The translations under genes and the position numbers were made by a program. 64,000 nt of DNA, taken from positions 1,599,501 through 1,663,500 of the forward strand of contig NZ_CP047602.1 in the NCBI RefSeq assembly GCF_009905255.1, written 5' to 3'. This DNA comes from Thermoanaerobacterium aotearoense. GTDB lineage: Bacteria; Bacillota; Thermoanaerobacteria; Thermoanaerobacterales; Thermoanaerobacteraceae. The notes beneath the pieces were generated by a model, which was not told where the DNA came from, searched no databases, and saw only the letters and a program-made list of their open reading frames with translations. Each line of letters starts with the position of its first letter. The stretch's first letter is position 1. Positions 44,746 through 54,075 of this stretch are shown here, piece after piece.

Positions 44746-46047
44746 TCACCTTCCAATTATCTTTTGTATAAATTTTTTACCATCTACTTCTGAAACTAAT
44801 ACTTTTGTATTTAACTCTTTTTCTACATCGTCTATTGTCACATCATCTAAAAATGAATCAGTACCTTCTTTTATCATGGAATCAGGTATTATCAAAGTTT
44901 CACCATTTATTTTATCTTTTAATTGACTTATAATATCTCTGCCTGTTATAAGACCTGAAACAGTGATCTTTTTGCCAAAGAAATTATTAATTATTGGAAC
45001 AACTTTAATATCTATGCCTTTTTTGCTCAACATGTAAACTAATTCTTCAATAAATTTATATGCCGATACTCCCGTTATAACACAAAATCTATCTTTAGGT
45101 TTCACATCCTTAATTTTTTTGTAGTAATCTACAAACTGCTTTTTAAACATCGCCATAAGGCCTACACCATTTTCAATTTGCGGAAAGCTCTCATACGCAT
45201 TATAATCAGGTATGTCCGCTCCTGCTAAAACGTAAAATTCATCCGCTGCAAATACAAATGATGTTTTTATATCATTTTTCAATCTATCTTGCCACTTAGA
45301 TATTTTATTTAATACTTCTTGTGCTCCTTCTTTATCAAATGTTTTAAGCTCAAAAAGCCCTTCTCTATGGTCCGTAAGCCCAACCGGCACAACAGCAACT
45401 GACTTTACTCCAGGAAAAAGCTTTGACAAATCGTCGATCGTCTTATCAAGGATTTGCCCATCATTAAGCCCAGGACATAAGACTACTTGGCAGTGTACTT
45501 CAATATCATTTTTAATAAGCTCCTTTATTTTATCTAAAATCCCTCCAGCATTCGGATTCCTCATCATCTTTTTTCGGATCTCGTCATCTGTGGCATGAAC
45601 AGACAAGTATATTGGAGACATCTTATACCTTATAATCCTGGAAAATTCATCATCGCTTACATTGGTAAGCGTCACAAAATTGCCTTGAAGGAAAGACAAT
45701 CTATAGTCATCATCTTTAAAAGCCAAACTACGCCTTACATTCTTAGGCAATTGATCTACAAAGCAAAAAACGCACTTATTTCTGCAGTGCTTTAGCTTAT
45801 CTATGATCCCTGTCTCAAAAATAAGCCCCAAGTCATCATCGTAATCTTTCTCAATCTCGTAAATATATTCCTCTCCATTTCCCTTCTTTATTAAAAGCTC
45901 TATATTTTCATTAGCTATTTGAAACTTATAATCTATTAGATCTGTTATTTCACTGCCATTTATCGATATAAGTGTATCACCTGGCTCAATCCCCACTTCA
46001 TCAGCAATGCTATCTTTTAGTACATCTTTTATTTTATGATATGCCAT
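44746..46047 (-). CDS. DUF512 protein: PDZ plus radical SAM-like domain
   Basis: 433 residues: N-terminal PDZ-like domain (1-65, GIEPGDTLISINGSEI), then CRNKCVFCFVDQ near 88, a Cx3Cx2C cluster motif, a TIM-like region (IYLSVHATDDEIRKKMM), and a DUF512 C-terminus from about 210. The family is conserved beside der in clostridia, but its reaction is unknown. AGGAGG precedes ATG 46047. Confidence 0.9.
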   Translation of the reverse strand: MAYHKIKDVLKDSIADEVGIEPGDTLISINGSEITDLIDYKFQIANENIELLIKKGNGEEYIYEIEKDYDDDLGLIFETGIIDKLKHCRNKCVFCFVDQLPKNVRRSLAFKDDDYRLSFLQGNFVTLTNVSDDEFSRIIRYKMSPIYLSVHATDDEIRKKMMRNPNAGGILDKIKELIKNDIEVHCQVVLCPGLNDGQILDKTIDDLSKLFPGVKSVAVVPVGLTDHREGLFELKTFDKEGAQEVLNKISKWQDRLKNDIKTSFVFAADEFYVLAGADIPDYNAYESFPQIENGVGLMAMFKKQFVDYYKKIKDVKPKDRFCVITGVSAYKFIEELVYMLSKKGIDIKVVPIINNFFGKKITVSGLITGRDIISQLKDKINGETLIIPDSMIKEGTDSFLDDVTIDDVEKELNTKVLVSEVDGKKFIQKIIGR

Positions 46048-46098
46048 TTAATATCCTCCTACTAATTATCCAATAATATTATGAATTAATAGAAGGAC

Positions 46099-46563
46099 TT
46101 AGTCAAGCTCTTTTAATCTGGACTTCACACTGTTTACTATGTCTAAAAAGTTTTTGTACTTTTTTATTATTCCATAGACAGTAAAAGGTCTGCCAATGGA
46201 TATCATTTTAAATCTTCTGGACGTCATACCGCCAAACTTCGTCATGAGTCCAATAGCTGGCAATGTATCAATAAGCATTATTTCTTTTTCAGATATGCCG
46301 GATTCTCTTAAAAAGCTTTTTACAGCCTTCATCATGATCTTCCTTCCGCTTTTAGCTCCAATCGCGTACACATCATTGTCAAATTCGTCAACGCCCATGT
46401 AAAACGGAATGCCTATCTGATTACCTTCTGTCATATCATAATGAGGCAAAGACAAGATTTCTTCAAAAGCAGGAATCCTATCATCAGGAAGAAATCCAAC
46501 GTGAATCGCTGCTGCCACAATTGACGAATGAGCACTGCCATAACAAACATAAGCTATAATCAT
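46099..46563 (-). CDS. DUF3189 family protein, copy 1
   Basis: 154 residues beginning IIAYVCYGSAHSSIVAAAIHVG, a glycine/serine loop shared with its neighbour, then an alpha/beta fold (MLIDTLPAIGL). GAGGAG precedes ATG 46563. Only found in sporulating clostridia as far as I recall; function unknown. Overlaps copy 2 by four bases. Confidence 0.8.
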   Translation of the reverse strand: MIIAYVCYGSAHSSIVAAAIHVGFLPDDRIPAFEEILSLPHYDMTEGNQIGIPFYMGVDEFDNDVYAIGAKSGRKIMMKAVKSFLRESGISEKEIMLIDTLPAIGLMTKFGGMTSRRFKMISIGRPFTVYGIIKKYKNFLDIVNSVKSRLKELD

Positions 46564-47018
46564 GTTTTCTCCTCAAAACCATATTTCTTTAATTCTTCAG
46601 CTAAATTTTTAATTCCATCAAAGCGCTTAATCAACCAATTATATAAAATTTCATCGACAATTTTTTTAAAAATCGCAATCTTTCTCATTGGAAAAATAAA
46701 TTTTAGATATTTAGGTTCATACATGCTTGTGTCTATAAAGATTAATCTGTCGTACTCCAAATTATAAATCTTTCTAAGCCCTTCTAATGTTTTTTTTATA
46801 TTATCGCTAAAATTTTTCATGCCTATGACATAAATTTCATGTAAGTTTTCATCAAGACCTATGTACTTTAGTTCGCCGTAGTCTAAGTCAAGCATTTCCG
46901 GCAAAGAAAATACAGTATCTTTTGATATCTCATCTTTTAAGTATCCTGCGTGAATATACGCCGCAACAACCGATGAAAAACATCCGTAATAACTGTAGTA
47001 TACTATCTTCAGTTTCAT
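46560..47018 (-). CDS. DUF3189 family protein, copy 2
   Basis: 152 residues from ATG 47018, beginning KLKIVYYSYYGCFSSVVAAYIHAGYL, clearly homologous to copy 1 (YxxYG-x2-SSxVAAxIHxG) but diverged. Tandem paralogues coupled by ATGA, located just upstream of the DUF512/der genes and after a SpoIIP-type gene. Ribosome-binding site is weak (GGTG). Role unknown. Confidence 0.78.
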   Translation of the reverse strand: MKLKIVYYSYYGCFSSVVAAYIHAGYLKDEISKDTVFSLPEMLDLDYGELKYIGLDENLHEIYVIGMKNFSDNIKKTLEGLRKIYNLEYDRLIFIDTSMYEPKYLKFIFPMRKIAIFKKIVDEILYNWLIKRFDGIKNLAEELKKYGFEEKT

Positions 47019-47058
47019 CACCACACTGTAAAAATGGTGCTTTTTTGCACCAATTAGA

Positions 47059-48192
47059 TCACTTTTTATCTCTATTGAAAATTCCCAAAAAACTGCTGAA
47101 TTCTTTCTTTGTATAATCTTTTATCTTAGACATCATTTCTCGCCCACCTGTACTCAGAAACATAAATCCTACAATTGAAAAAACGGCTACACCTATAAGA
47201 ATCCAAATGCCCCAACCAGCAGAATTGTTTTGCGATGTCGTTCCTTTTTGCGTATTAGTCAAAGTGCCAACTTGTTTCTTCTCGTCTGTACCATATACAG
47301 CTTTCGTAAGGACGTCAGCCATAAACTTTGCTGATTCTTCAGCTCTCTGCCTTGTATGGGTATCTGTTCCAAATTCCAGCAGCAACGAATTAGGAGTTAA
47401 ATCTTGATTGTAGTCGCCACTTCCGTAAAAAATATCTTTTATCAAGTTAGGATATTCTTTATCTGCTATTGCTTTTATTCGAAAAGCCAAGTCTTGGTTT
47501 GCTTTTAAATTCGCATTTGTTCTGCCTAAGACAAGTCTAACCCCTGTTGCATTTGTACCAGCTATCTTTCGTATATAATCTTGGTATGGCGCAGCATCCC
47601 TGTGTATGTCAAGCAGCAAGTCAGGTCTATCGTTTTTTAAAATTTTTAATGCACCAACACGAGAACGCCTGTATGCCATTGCGTCGTGCGGTAAATAAAG
47701 CGTCTCATCGACAAATGTTTTGATGCCCTTCTTTGACAGCGCATTGCTTAACGATGCATCGACTTTATATATGCCTCCATGTCCATAAATGCTGGCAGTT
47801 CCATCTGTCGGTATATACGACTCATCACTGTGTGTAGAATACATTGCAATTTTTCTTTCGCCTGTTTTTTGAGCCATTGCTTGAGAAACTTCTTCTATGT
47901 TGACATCTGGAAGTTTTACCGTCTTTAAATACGTAGCATAAGCTTTGTCATTTTTTTTATCCACTTTTATTATCTTATACATTTTATTGTCATGCGACAA
48001 ATACATGTCGTTTACTTTTAAATCCCAAGAAATCCTAAAAAGCACATTATTCGTCTTGTTTAAATACACCGTATAATATCCGCCATCTTTGCCGCTCCAG
48101 TCATCGGCATTTACTTTTATAAATGAAAATGATGTGACTAATACTGTAAATAATATAAACACAATCACTTTTTTATTTCTCATCTGAATCAT
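47059..48192 (-). CDS. SpoIIP-type peptidoglycan hydrolase with C-terminal TM
   Basis: 377 residues: N-terminal signal or anchor (about 6-28), a ~75-residue beta-rich segment, then the SpoIIP domain with YSTHSDESYIPTDG near 118, LLDIHRDAAP near 195 and LLLEFGTD near 270. SpoIIP cuts peptidoglycan during engulfment with SpoIID and SpoIIM. Unusually, a second hydrophobic helix (WILIGVAVFSIVGFMF) lies near 325-345 at the C-terminus. It is not beside gpr. Start ATG 48192 after AAAGGA, overlapping the DUF1614-like gene. Confidence 0.85.
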   Translation of the reverse strand: MIQMRNKKVIVFILFTVLVTSFSFIKVNADDWSGKDGGYYTVYLNKTNNVLFRISWDLKVNDMYLSHDNKMYKIIKVDKKNDKAYATYLKTVKLPDVNIEEVSQAMAQKTGERKIAMYSTHSDESYIPTDGTASIYGHGGIYKVDASLSNALSKKGIKTFVDETLYLPHDAMAYRRSRVGALKILKNDRPDLLLDIHRDAAPYQDYIRKIAGTNATGVRLVLGRTNANLKANQDLAFRIKAIADKEYPNLIKDIFYGSGDYNQDLTPNSLLLEFGTDTHTRQRAEESAKFMADVLTKAVYGTDEKKQVGTLTNTQKGTTSQNNSAGWGIWILIGVAVFSIVGFMFLSTGGREMMSKIKDYTKKEFSSFLGIFNRDKK

Positions 48193-48889
48193 CACTGTCC
48201 TTTTTGCGATATTTTTCTCTAATGGCTTTAATATCGTCCTCGCTTAAAAGGCTGCTGGTTAAATGCGGTTCTGTGTTTTTCTTTGATGTACCACCTTGTA
48301 TTTTTTCCCTTGTTTCACCCAGTATTTCAGAGAAAAATACTGCTACTATCATCGATATGACTACAGTATCAAATGCACCTGCTCCTCCTACAGAAATTGT
48401 ACCTGGTCTGGCCAAAATTATATTTGTGATACCTTCTGCTAAGTCGCTTAAAATGACTCCCATAACACCAGCAATAAAAGCACATCTTCTTGACCTGCCA
48501 AACATATACGCAATCAAACCACTGATAATGCCGTAAACATAGTTAGGCTCTATAAACATAGCTTCTGGTTCACTGGGCAGCAATTTTCCAGCCAAGTAAA
48601 CAGCAGTTCCCGCCAATATAGATGATACTACAGCATTTATTCTTTCAACGCCTCTTTCCGCTCTTATGAACAAATAAACCGCAACTGCCGCTGGTATCAC
48701 AGCACCTCCTATATTTATAGATATCTTTTTCCCTAATGGTATATCCGGCAAGAACGTACCTACCATCATTCCCATTATTATTATCAACGCCCATGTGTCT
48801 GTCATCTTCATCCTGTCTAAAACTCTGTGAGCGAATCCAAAAAGAACAAACAATCCCGTTATAGATAATATTATGTAAGCAAGTGGCAT
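48173..48889 (-). CDS. DUF1614-like polytopic membrane protein
   Basis: 238 residues, about seven hydrophobic segments (e.g. LAYIILSITGLFVLFGF) and a charged C-terminal tail (KYRKKDSDDSDEK). GRSRRCAFIAGVMGVILSDLAEGI resembles the conserved core of DUF1614. GAGGTGA precedes ATG 48889. Overlaps the SpoIIP-type gene by 20 bases, so they are probably co-produced in sporulation; the function is unknown. Confidence 0.7.
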   Translation of the reverse strand: MPLAYIILSITGLFVLFGFAHRVLDRMKMTDTWALIIIMGMMVGTFLPDIPLGKKISINIGGAVIPAAVAVYLFIRAERGVERINAVVSSILAGTAVYLAGKLLPSEPEAMFIEPNYVYGIISGLIAYMFGRSRRCAFIAGVMGVILSDLAEGITNIILARPGTISVGGAGAFDTVVISMIVAVFFSEILGETREKIQGGTSKKNTEPHLTSSLLSEDDIKAIREKYRKKDSDDSDEK

Positions 48890-48936
48890 TTAACATCACC
48901 TCGATTTATATCTTTTGCAGTATTAAAAAAAGTATA

Positions 48937-48966
48937 CAAAAAAAACACCTAAAAAGGTGTTTTTTG
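48937..48966 (-). terminator. Terminator of the pho-pst operon
   Basis: Stem AAAAAACACCT / AGGTGTTTTTT with A4 loop, directly after phoU. Confidence 0.82.
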
Positions 48967-48970
48967 TTTT

Positions 48971-49627
48971 TTATTCATTTAAATCTATGTGCTGCCCACT
49001 ATCAAGATATATTACCCATTCGCATATATTTGTGGCATGATCTGCTATTCTCTCCAGATATCGTGCGACAAATAAGAATTGTGCAGCTTGATCGATGTTT
49101 TTTGGATCTTCTATCATATAGGTGAGAAGCTCTCTAAAAATCTGCTTGTATAAGCTATCGACAATATCATCCTTTTGGTTGATGGTCTTAGCTAATTGTG
49201 TATCTTGATTCACATAAGAGTCAAGAGACAGCTTAACCATCTCTCTCACAATGTCGCTCATCCTTGGTATGTCAATGAGAGGCTTAATGTACGTCTGATG
49301 TGCTATTCTGATTGTGGTTTTTGCTATGTCTACTGCATGGTCTGCCATTCTTTCCAAATCAGTATTTATCTTAAGGCCTGTAAGAACAATCCTAAGATCT
49401 CTTGCCAACGGCTGCTGTGTCAAAATTATCCTGGAACATCTATCGTCAATTTCCACTTCTTTTTCATCTATCCTGTCGTCTTGATCGATTACTTTCTGAG
49501 CCATTTCTACATCATGGTTTATTAAAGATAATATGGAATTTCCGATAGCTTCTTCAACCATTGCACCCATCTTCAAAATATCATAGTGTAAATCTTCCAA
49601 CTCTTTTTCAAAGTGTGTCCTATTCAC
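48971..49627 (-). CDS. phoU: Phosphate regulatory protein PhoU
   Basis: 218 residues, two three-helix bundles with metal-binding repeats EIDDRCSRIIL and ERMADHAVDIAKT in the first half and ERIADHATNICEWVIY in the second. It couples Pst transport to PhoR signalling. GTG 49627 is behind AGGAGG. Last gene of the operon. Confidence 0.95.
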   Translation of the reverse strand: MNRTHFEKELEDLHYDILKMGAMVEEAIGNSILSLINHDVEMAQKVIDQDDRIDEKEVEIDDRCSRIILTQQPLARDLRIVLTGLKINTDLERMADHAVDIAKTTIRIAHQTYIKPLIDIPRMSDIVREMVKLSLDSYVNQDTQLAKTINQKDDIVDSLYKQIFRELLTYMIEDPKNIDQAAQFLFVARYLERIADHATNICEWVIYLDSGQHIDLNE

Positions 49628-49640
49628 AATAGCACCTCCT

Positions 49641-50390
49641 TTAACCGAATCTTCCCGTTATATAATCCTCTGTACGTTTGTCACGTGGATTATAAAATAT
49701 ATCCTCAGTTTTTCCTGTCTCAATTATCTCGCCATTTAAGAAAAATGACGTTGAGTCAGACACTCTTCCAGCCTGCTGCATATTGTGTGTAACAATAACT
49801 ATAGTATATTTATTCTTCAATTGGTCTATTAATTCTTCTATCTTCATGGTTGAAATCGGATCAAGAGCAGATGTAGGCTCATCCATCAAGATTATCTCTG
49901 GTTCGATTGCCAATGTCCTTGCTATACACAATCTCTGCTGCTGACCACCTGATAAGCCTAATGCTGAATCATTAAGCCTATCCTTAACTTCATCCCAAAG
50001 AGCTGCATCTTTTAAACTTTTTTCAACTATCTCATTTAATATTTTCTTATTTTTCTGCCCGTGTATTCGCGGACCGTATGCAATATTATCGTATATCGTC
50101 ATTGGAAAAGGATTTGGCTTTTGAAATACCATTCCCACCCTTTTTCTAAGCTCTATTGCATCCACATCCTTGTATATATTTTGATTGTCTATCATTACAG
50201 TTCCTTTTATAGTCACCCCATCTATAAGGTCATTCATCCTATTCAATGTCCTTAAAAAAGTAGACTTTCCGCATCCAGATGGGCCAATTAAAGCCATGAC
50301 GCTGTTTTCTTCCACATCTATATTTATTTTTTTCAAAGCCTGCATCTGGCCATAAAACAAATCAAGATCCCTTACTTCAATCTTTTTCAT
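49641..50390 (-). CDS. pstB: Phosphate ABC transporter ATPase
   Basis: 249 residues: Walker [13 protein letters not shown] near 33, Q-loop, signature [13 protein letters not shown] near 145, Walker [14 protein letters not shown] near 165. Energises PstCA. AAAGGGG precedes ATG 50390, 37 bases after pstA. Confidence 0.97.
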   Translation of the reverse strand: MKKIEVRDLDLFYGQMQALKKINIDVEENSVMALIGPSGCGKSTFLRTLNRMNDLIDGVTIKGTVMIDNQNIYKDVDAIELRKRVGMVFQKPNPFPMTIYDNIAYGPRIHGQKNKKILNEIVEKSLKDAALWDEVKDRLNDSALGLSGGQQQRLCIARTLAIEPEIILMDEPTSALDPISTMKIEELIDQLKNKYTIVIVTHNMQQAGRVSDSTSFFLNGEIIETGKTEDIFYNPRDKRTEDYITGRFG

Positions 50391-50427
50391 GAAAAAGGTT
50401 TCCCCTTTCTATAATAATTATATTGCA

Positions 50428-51315
50428 TTATTTTCCGCCTGTCATCTTTTTATATAAAATATTTCCAAGCCAACGAGCTAAAATATTAAATAGCAATACG
50501 ATTATGAGAAGAACTGCCGCTGAACCATCTGCAATTTGTCTGGCATCCGGCGCAAGCCCTTCACTATTAACTTTCCAAATGTATACAGCTAAAGTCTCGG
50601 CGGCCCTAAACGGATAAAATGGAGAGTTTGGCATTAATGGATTTAACACTTTAAAATTAAGCATAGGTGTACTCATACCAGCGGTGTATAAAAGCGCAGC
50701 AGCTTCTCCAAAAATCCTACCAGATGTGAGTATTATGCCTGTTATAAGCCCCGGCAATGCAGATGGGATTAAAACTTTTACTATAGTCTGCCATTTTGTG
50801 GCACCTAATGCAAAACTTGCCTCTTTTAAAGAAGATGAAACGCTTTTTATAGCATCTTCACTGACTCTTGCCATAACAGGCAAATTTAATACAGTAAGAG
50901 CCAGCGCGCCTGACATAAGCGAATATCCCCAATGAAGCATATTTACAAAAATTAAAAGTCCAAAAAGACCTACAACAATTGATGGCAGCGATGACAATGT
51001 CTCTGTTGACAACCTAATCAACTCAGTTATTTTGCTGGGTCTTGCATACTCTGCCATATAAAGTCCTGCACCAACTCCAATTGGAACTGAAATAATAAGC
51101 GTTAGTACTAAAAGCAACAGCGAATTAAATATCTGAGGTGCTATGCCTCCGCCTTTCTCCATAAACTTTGGAGGCGTCAATATAAAATGCAAATTCAATT
51201 CGCTTCTGCCTTGATACAATATATACATTATAAGAGATAAGAGAAAAAGCACTATGACTCCTGCTACAACATAAAAGTAAATCGTTGCTAACCTATCGTA
51301 AAATTTTGATTTCAT
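50428..51315 (-). CDS. pstA: Phosphate ABC transporter permease PstA
   Basis: 295 residues, six TM helices, with the EAA loop EASFALGATKWQTIVKVLIPSA near 165 that contacts PstB. Overlaps the pstC stop by four bases (ATGA). Confidence 0.96.
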   Translation of the reverse strand: MKSKFYDRLATIYFYVVAGVIVLFLLSLIMYILYQGRSELNLHFILTPPKFMEKGGGIAPQIFNSLLLLVLTLIISVPIGVGAGLYMAEYARPSKITELIRLSTETLSSLPSIVVGLFGLLIFVNMLHWGYSLMSGALALTVLNLPVMARVSEDAIKSVSSSLKEASFALGATKWQTIVKVLIPSALPGLITGIILTSGRIFGEAAALLYTAGMSTPMLNFKVLNPLMPNSPFYPFRAAETLAVYIWKVNSEGLAPDARQIADGSAAVLLIIVLLFNILARWLGNILYKKMTGGK

Positions 51316-52217
51316 TTATACATGCTCCTCCTGCCAACAAGCCTTATTATGAGAATAAATCCGAAAGAAATCAAGAGCAATAATAATGCCAATGACCAAA
51401 GGGCATTATTCCAAGTTGAACCAGTAACCGTATTGGCCATATCCATAGTAATAACAGATGTAATCGTGGACATAGGCTGCAAGAACGACAAAGGAATCGC
51501 CGGGCTGTTTCCAATAACCATTTGAACCGCCAAAGCTTCACCGAAAGCACGAGCCAGCCCTAATACAACCGCCGTAAGTATACCAGACTTTGCGGCAGGC
51601 AATACTACCCTTCTAATCGTCTGCCATCTTGTAGCACCAAGAGCATAAGAAGCCTCTCGTATCTCCCAAGGCAATGACTTAATAGCATCTGTGCTGACAC
51701 TTGTTATCGTAGGAAGCACCATTATCGTCAATACTAAAATACCTGCCAGCAGACTAAAACCTAATCCACCAATATGTTTGCTGATGAAAGGAACTAAAAC
51801 GGTAAGTCCAATCCAACCGTATACGACAGAAGGGATTCCAACGAATATCTCCATCGCAGGCTGCAATAAATTTCTTCCAAGTTTTTTCGCTATTTCAACC
51901 ATGAAGATAGCTGCCGATATGCTAAGAGGTGTGCTTATCAAAATTGCAAAAACTGATACAAGCACAGAACCCAGTATAAACTGAAGTGAACCTATAGCAA
52001 GTCCTCCTTGACTATTAGGCCTATCTGGTTTCCATGTGGTCCCAAAAAGAAATTCGCTTATAGAACGCTTATCAACAATAAAAGTTGATAACCCTTTTGT
52101 TGCAACAAAGTAGAAAATGGAAACAGTTATAACTATCAATAAGAAAGCACAAATAAAAGCATACGTTTTTCCAATCTTGTCAAAAATCTTTCGTCTTTTG
52201 TCATACTTTTCAGACAT
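51312..52217 (-). CDS. pstC: Phosphate ABC transporter permease PstC
   Basis: 301 residues, six TM helices, EAA loop EASYALGATRWQTIRRVVLPAA near 187. AGGAGG precedes ATG 52217. A gap of 101 bases and a chemoreceptor gene separate it from pstS, which is atypical for pst operons. Confidence 0.96.
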   Translation of the reverse strand: MSEKYDKRRKIFDKIGKTYAFICAFLLIVITVSIFYFVATKGLSTFIVDKRSISEFLFGTTWKPDRPNSQGGLAIGSLQFILGSVLVSVFAILISTPLSISAAIFMVEIAKKLGRNLLQPAMEIFVGIPSVVYGWIGLTVLVPFISKHIGGLGFSLLAGILVLTIMVLPTITSVSTDAIKSLPWEIREASYALGATRWQTIRRVVLPAAKSGILTAVVLGLARAFGEALAVQMVIGNSPAIPLSFLQPMSTITSVITMDMANTVTGSTWNNALWSLALLLLLISFGFILIIRLVGRRSMYK

Positions 52218-52318
52218 TTTTTACCTCCTGATATGAATTTTCGACAATACTTTAATTATAGTATCAAAATAAAAAAAAATATTCATTAAGGTAATGTAAA
52301 ATTTGTGTTAATTTTATG

Positions 52319-53998
52319 TTAAATCTTAAAATCTTTTACTGATTCATTTAGCAATTGAGCGTAATCAATCAAATCATTTGTAGCTTTTTCCAAGTTTATT
52401 ATCATCTCATACTCTTCATCAATATTTTTCTCCACAGCACCAGCATTTTGATTAAAACCGGCTGATATTTCTTTCACTATTAACGCATCCGACATTATTT
52501 TATCAAGATTTCCTGTTACTTTTTTTATATACTCTTCTAATTCCAAAATATTTTCTTTTGTGATCTTTATATTCATATAAATATCATTGAAATTTTCTTT
52601 CGCCCTTTCGCTTATAGACAATCCCTTAGCAATCACATCTTTTTCTTTTTCTATCCTGGTATTAGCGCTGTAAATCTCATCTAACACTTCAGATAGAATA
52701 GCCGATGCTTGTACAATAGCATTTTCAGAATCTACGGATAATTTCCTTATTTCATCGGCGACAACCCTAAATCCTCTTCCATGTTCTTTAGCTTTTGCAG
52801 CCTCAATTGCTGCATTCAGCGAAAGTAAGTGGGTCTGTTTTGATATATTTTTAATGATATCCACGATGTCATTTATCTTTTTTGAATTTATCACCAATCT
52901 TTTAAATAATTCATAAGTATCCTGAACGCTCAAACTAATTGCTTTCATGTTTTCCGCAACATTTTCGATTGCGTTTAAACCCATCACAGCAGTTTCATTC
53001 ATAACTTTAGCCGAATTTACGGTTTTATCTACATTTAGCATCATCAAATTAGCTGATGATTTAATCTCAACAATATTATTTGTCGTATTTTCTATAGCAA
53101 TCTTCTGTTTTTCAGAGCCTGATGATATCTCTTTCATGCTTTCAAAGATTTCTTTTGTTTTTTCTATTGATTTTGCAGAAACATCTTTAAAAGTTTCTGC
53201 ATGTGCATTTAATCCTTCAATTATTTTATAAATTTTCTGTACTATGTCTCTTAAATTAGAAACCATGTAACTTACACTATTTGAAATATTAACTATTTCA
53301 AGACTCCCTGTCTTAATATCAGATACAATCTTTAAATCTCCAGTTGAAATTTTATTGAAGACTTTTTGCAATTTTGTTAAAGGCTCTGTAATCCCTTTAG
53401 TTCCAATCATTGATAGTATAAATGCAAAAATTAGCGAAAATAAACCTATTAATAAAGTTGCATTTCTTATTTCATATACAGGTTTTAAATAAGCATTTTC
53501 ACTAACAATAATTACGTATAGCCAATCCTTTTCAATAATATATCTATAGCTTATTAATACGTCATTATTGCTCAGCTTTGTATGTACAAGACCATTATTT
53601 TTCTTAAACATCTCAGCTATTTGTGATTTACTGATTACATTGTTTTCTTCTTTTTTTAAACTGCCATCTTGCCATCTTATGGAATTTAGTTGCCTATCAA
53701 ATATGTAAATTTGTGGTTTAAGTCCTCTTGTAATATAAGAAGCTTTTTCGCTTTCAATGACATATTGAAGTTTGGCTCCAAATTCACTTGAATTATAAGC
53801 ACCTTCTAAAAGCGAGATTTGATTTATCATGGTTTTTGTGGAACTTGATAAACTATTTTGTATGTCATTGACTATGTAATTTTTTGTAATTGTATATGTA
53901 GTAAAGCCTACAATTGTTATAGATATCAATACAAGGATTGAAAAAAGAAGTATCATCTTTGTTCTGATTCTAAGACCAGATATACTCAATTTCTTCAT
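52319..53998 (-). CDS. Methyl-accepting chemotaxis protein embedded in the pst operon
   Basis: 559 residues: TM1 at about 12-35, an extracytoplasmic ligand domain of ~150 residues, TM2 at about 182-202, HAMP near 205-258, and a signalling hairpin with tip THLLSLNAAIEAAKAKEHGRG near 390. No C-terminal pentapeptide. Position between pstS and pstC suggests it is induced by phosphate starvation and may sense phosphate or PstS. GGAGAG precedes ATG 53998; a hairpin separates it from pstS. Confidence 0.93.
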   Translation of the reverse strand: MKKLSISGLRIRTKMILLFSILVLISITIVGFTTYTITKNYIVNDIQNSLSSSTKTMINQISLLEGAYNSSEFGAKLQYVIESEKASYITRGLKPQIYIFDRQLNSIRWQDGSLKKEENNVISKSQIAEMFKKNNGLVHTKLSNNDVLISYRYIIEKDWLYVIIVSENAYLKPVYEIRNATLLIGLFSLIFAFILSMIGTKGITEPLTKLQKVFNKISTGDLKIVSDIKTGSLEIVNISNSVSYMVSNLRDIVQKIYKIIEGLNAHAETFKDVSAKSIEKTKEIFESMKEISSGSEKQKIAIENTTNNIVEIKSSANLMMLNVDKTVNSAKVMNETAVMGLNAIENVAENMKAISLSVQDTYELFKRLVINSKKINDIVDIIKNISKQTHLLSLNAAIEAAKAKEHGRGFRVVADEIRKLSVDSENAIVQASAILSEVLDEIYSANTRIEKEKDVIAKGLSISERAKENFNDIYMNIKITKENILELEEYIKKVTGNLDKIMSDALIVKEISAGFNQNAGAVEKNIDEEYEMIINLEKATNDLIDYAQLLNESVKDFKI

Positions 53999-54015
53999 TT
54001 ATTTCTCTCCTAAAC

Positions 54016-54045
54016 ATAAGAGCCAGTATAAATACCAGCTCTTAT
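54016..54045 (-). terminator. Intercistronic hairpin between pstS and the chemoreceptor
   Basis: Stem ATAAGAGC / GCTCTTAT with an inner GTAT / ATAC helix. No T-tract follows on the transcribed strand, so it may attenuate transcription or protect the pstS message rather than stop it. Confidence 0.5.
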
Positions 54046-54075
54046 AAAAATTATTATTTTATATTTTGTTTTTGC

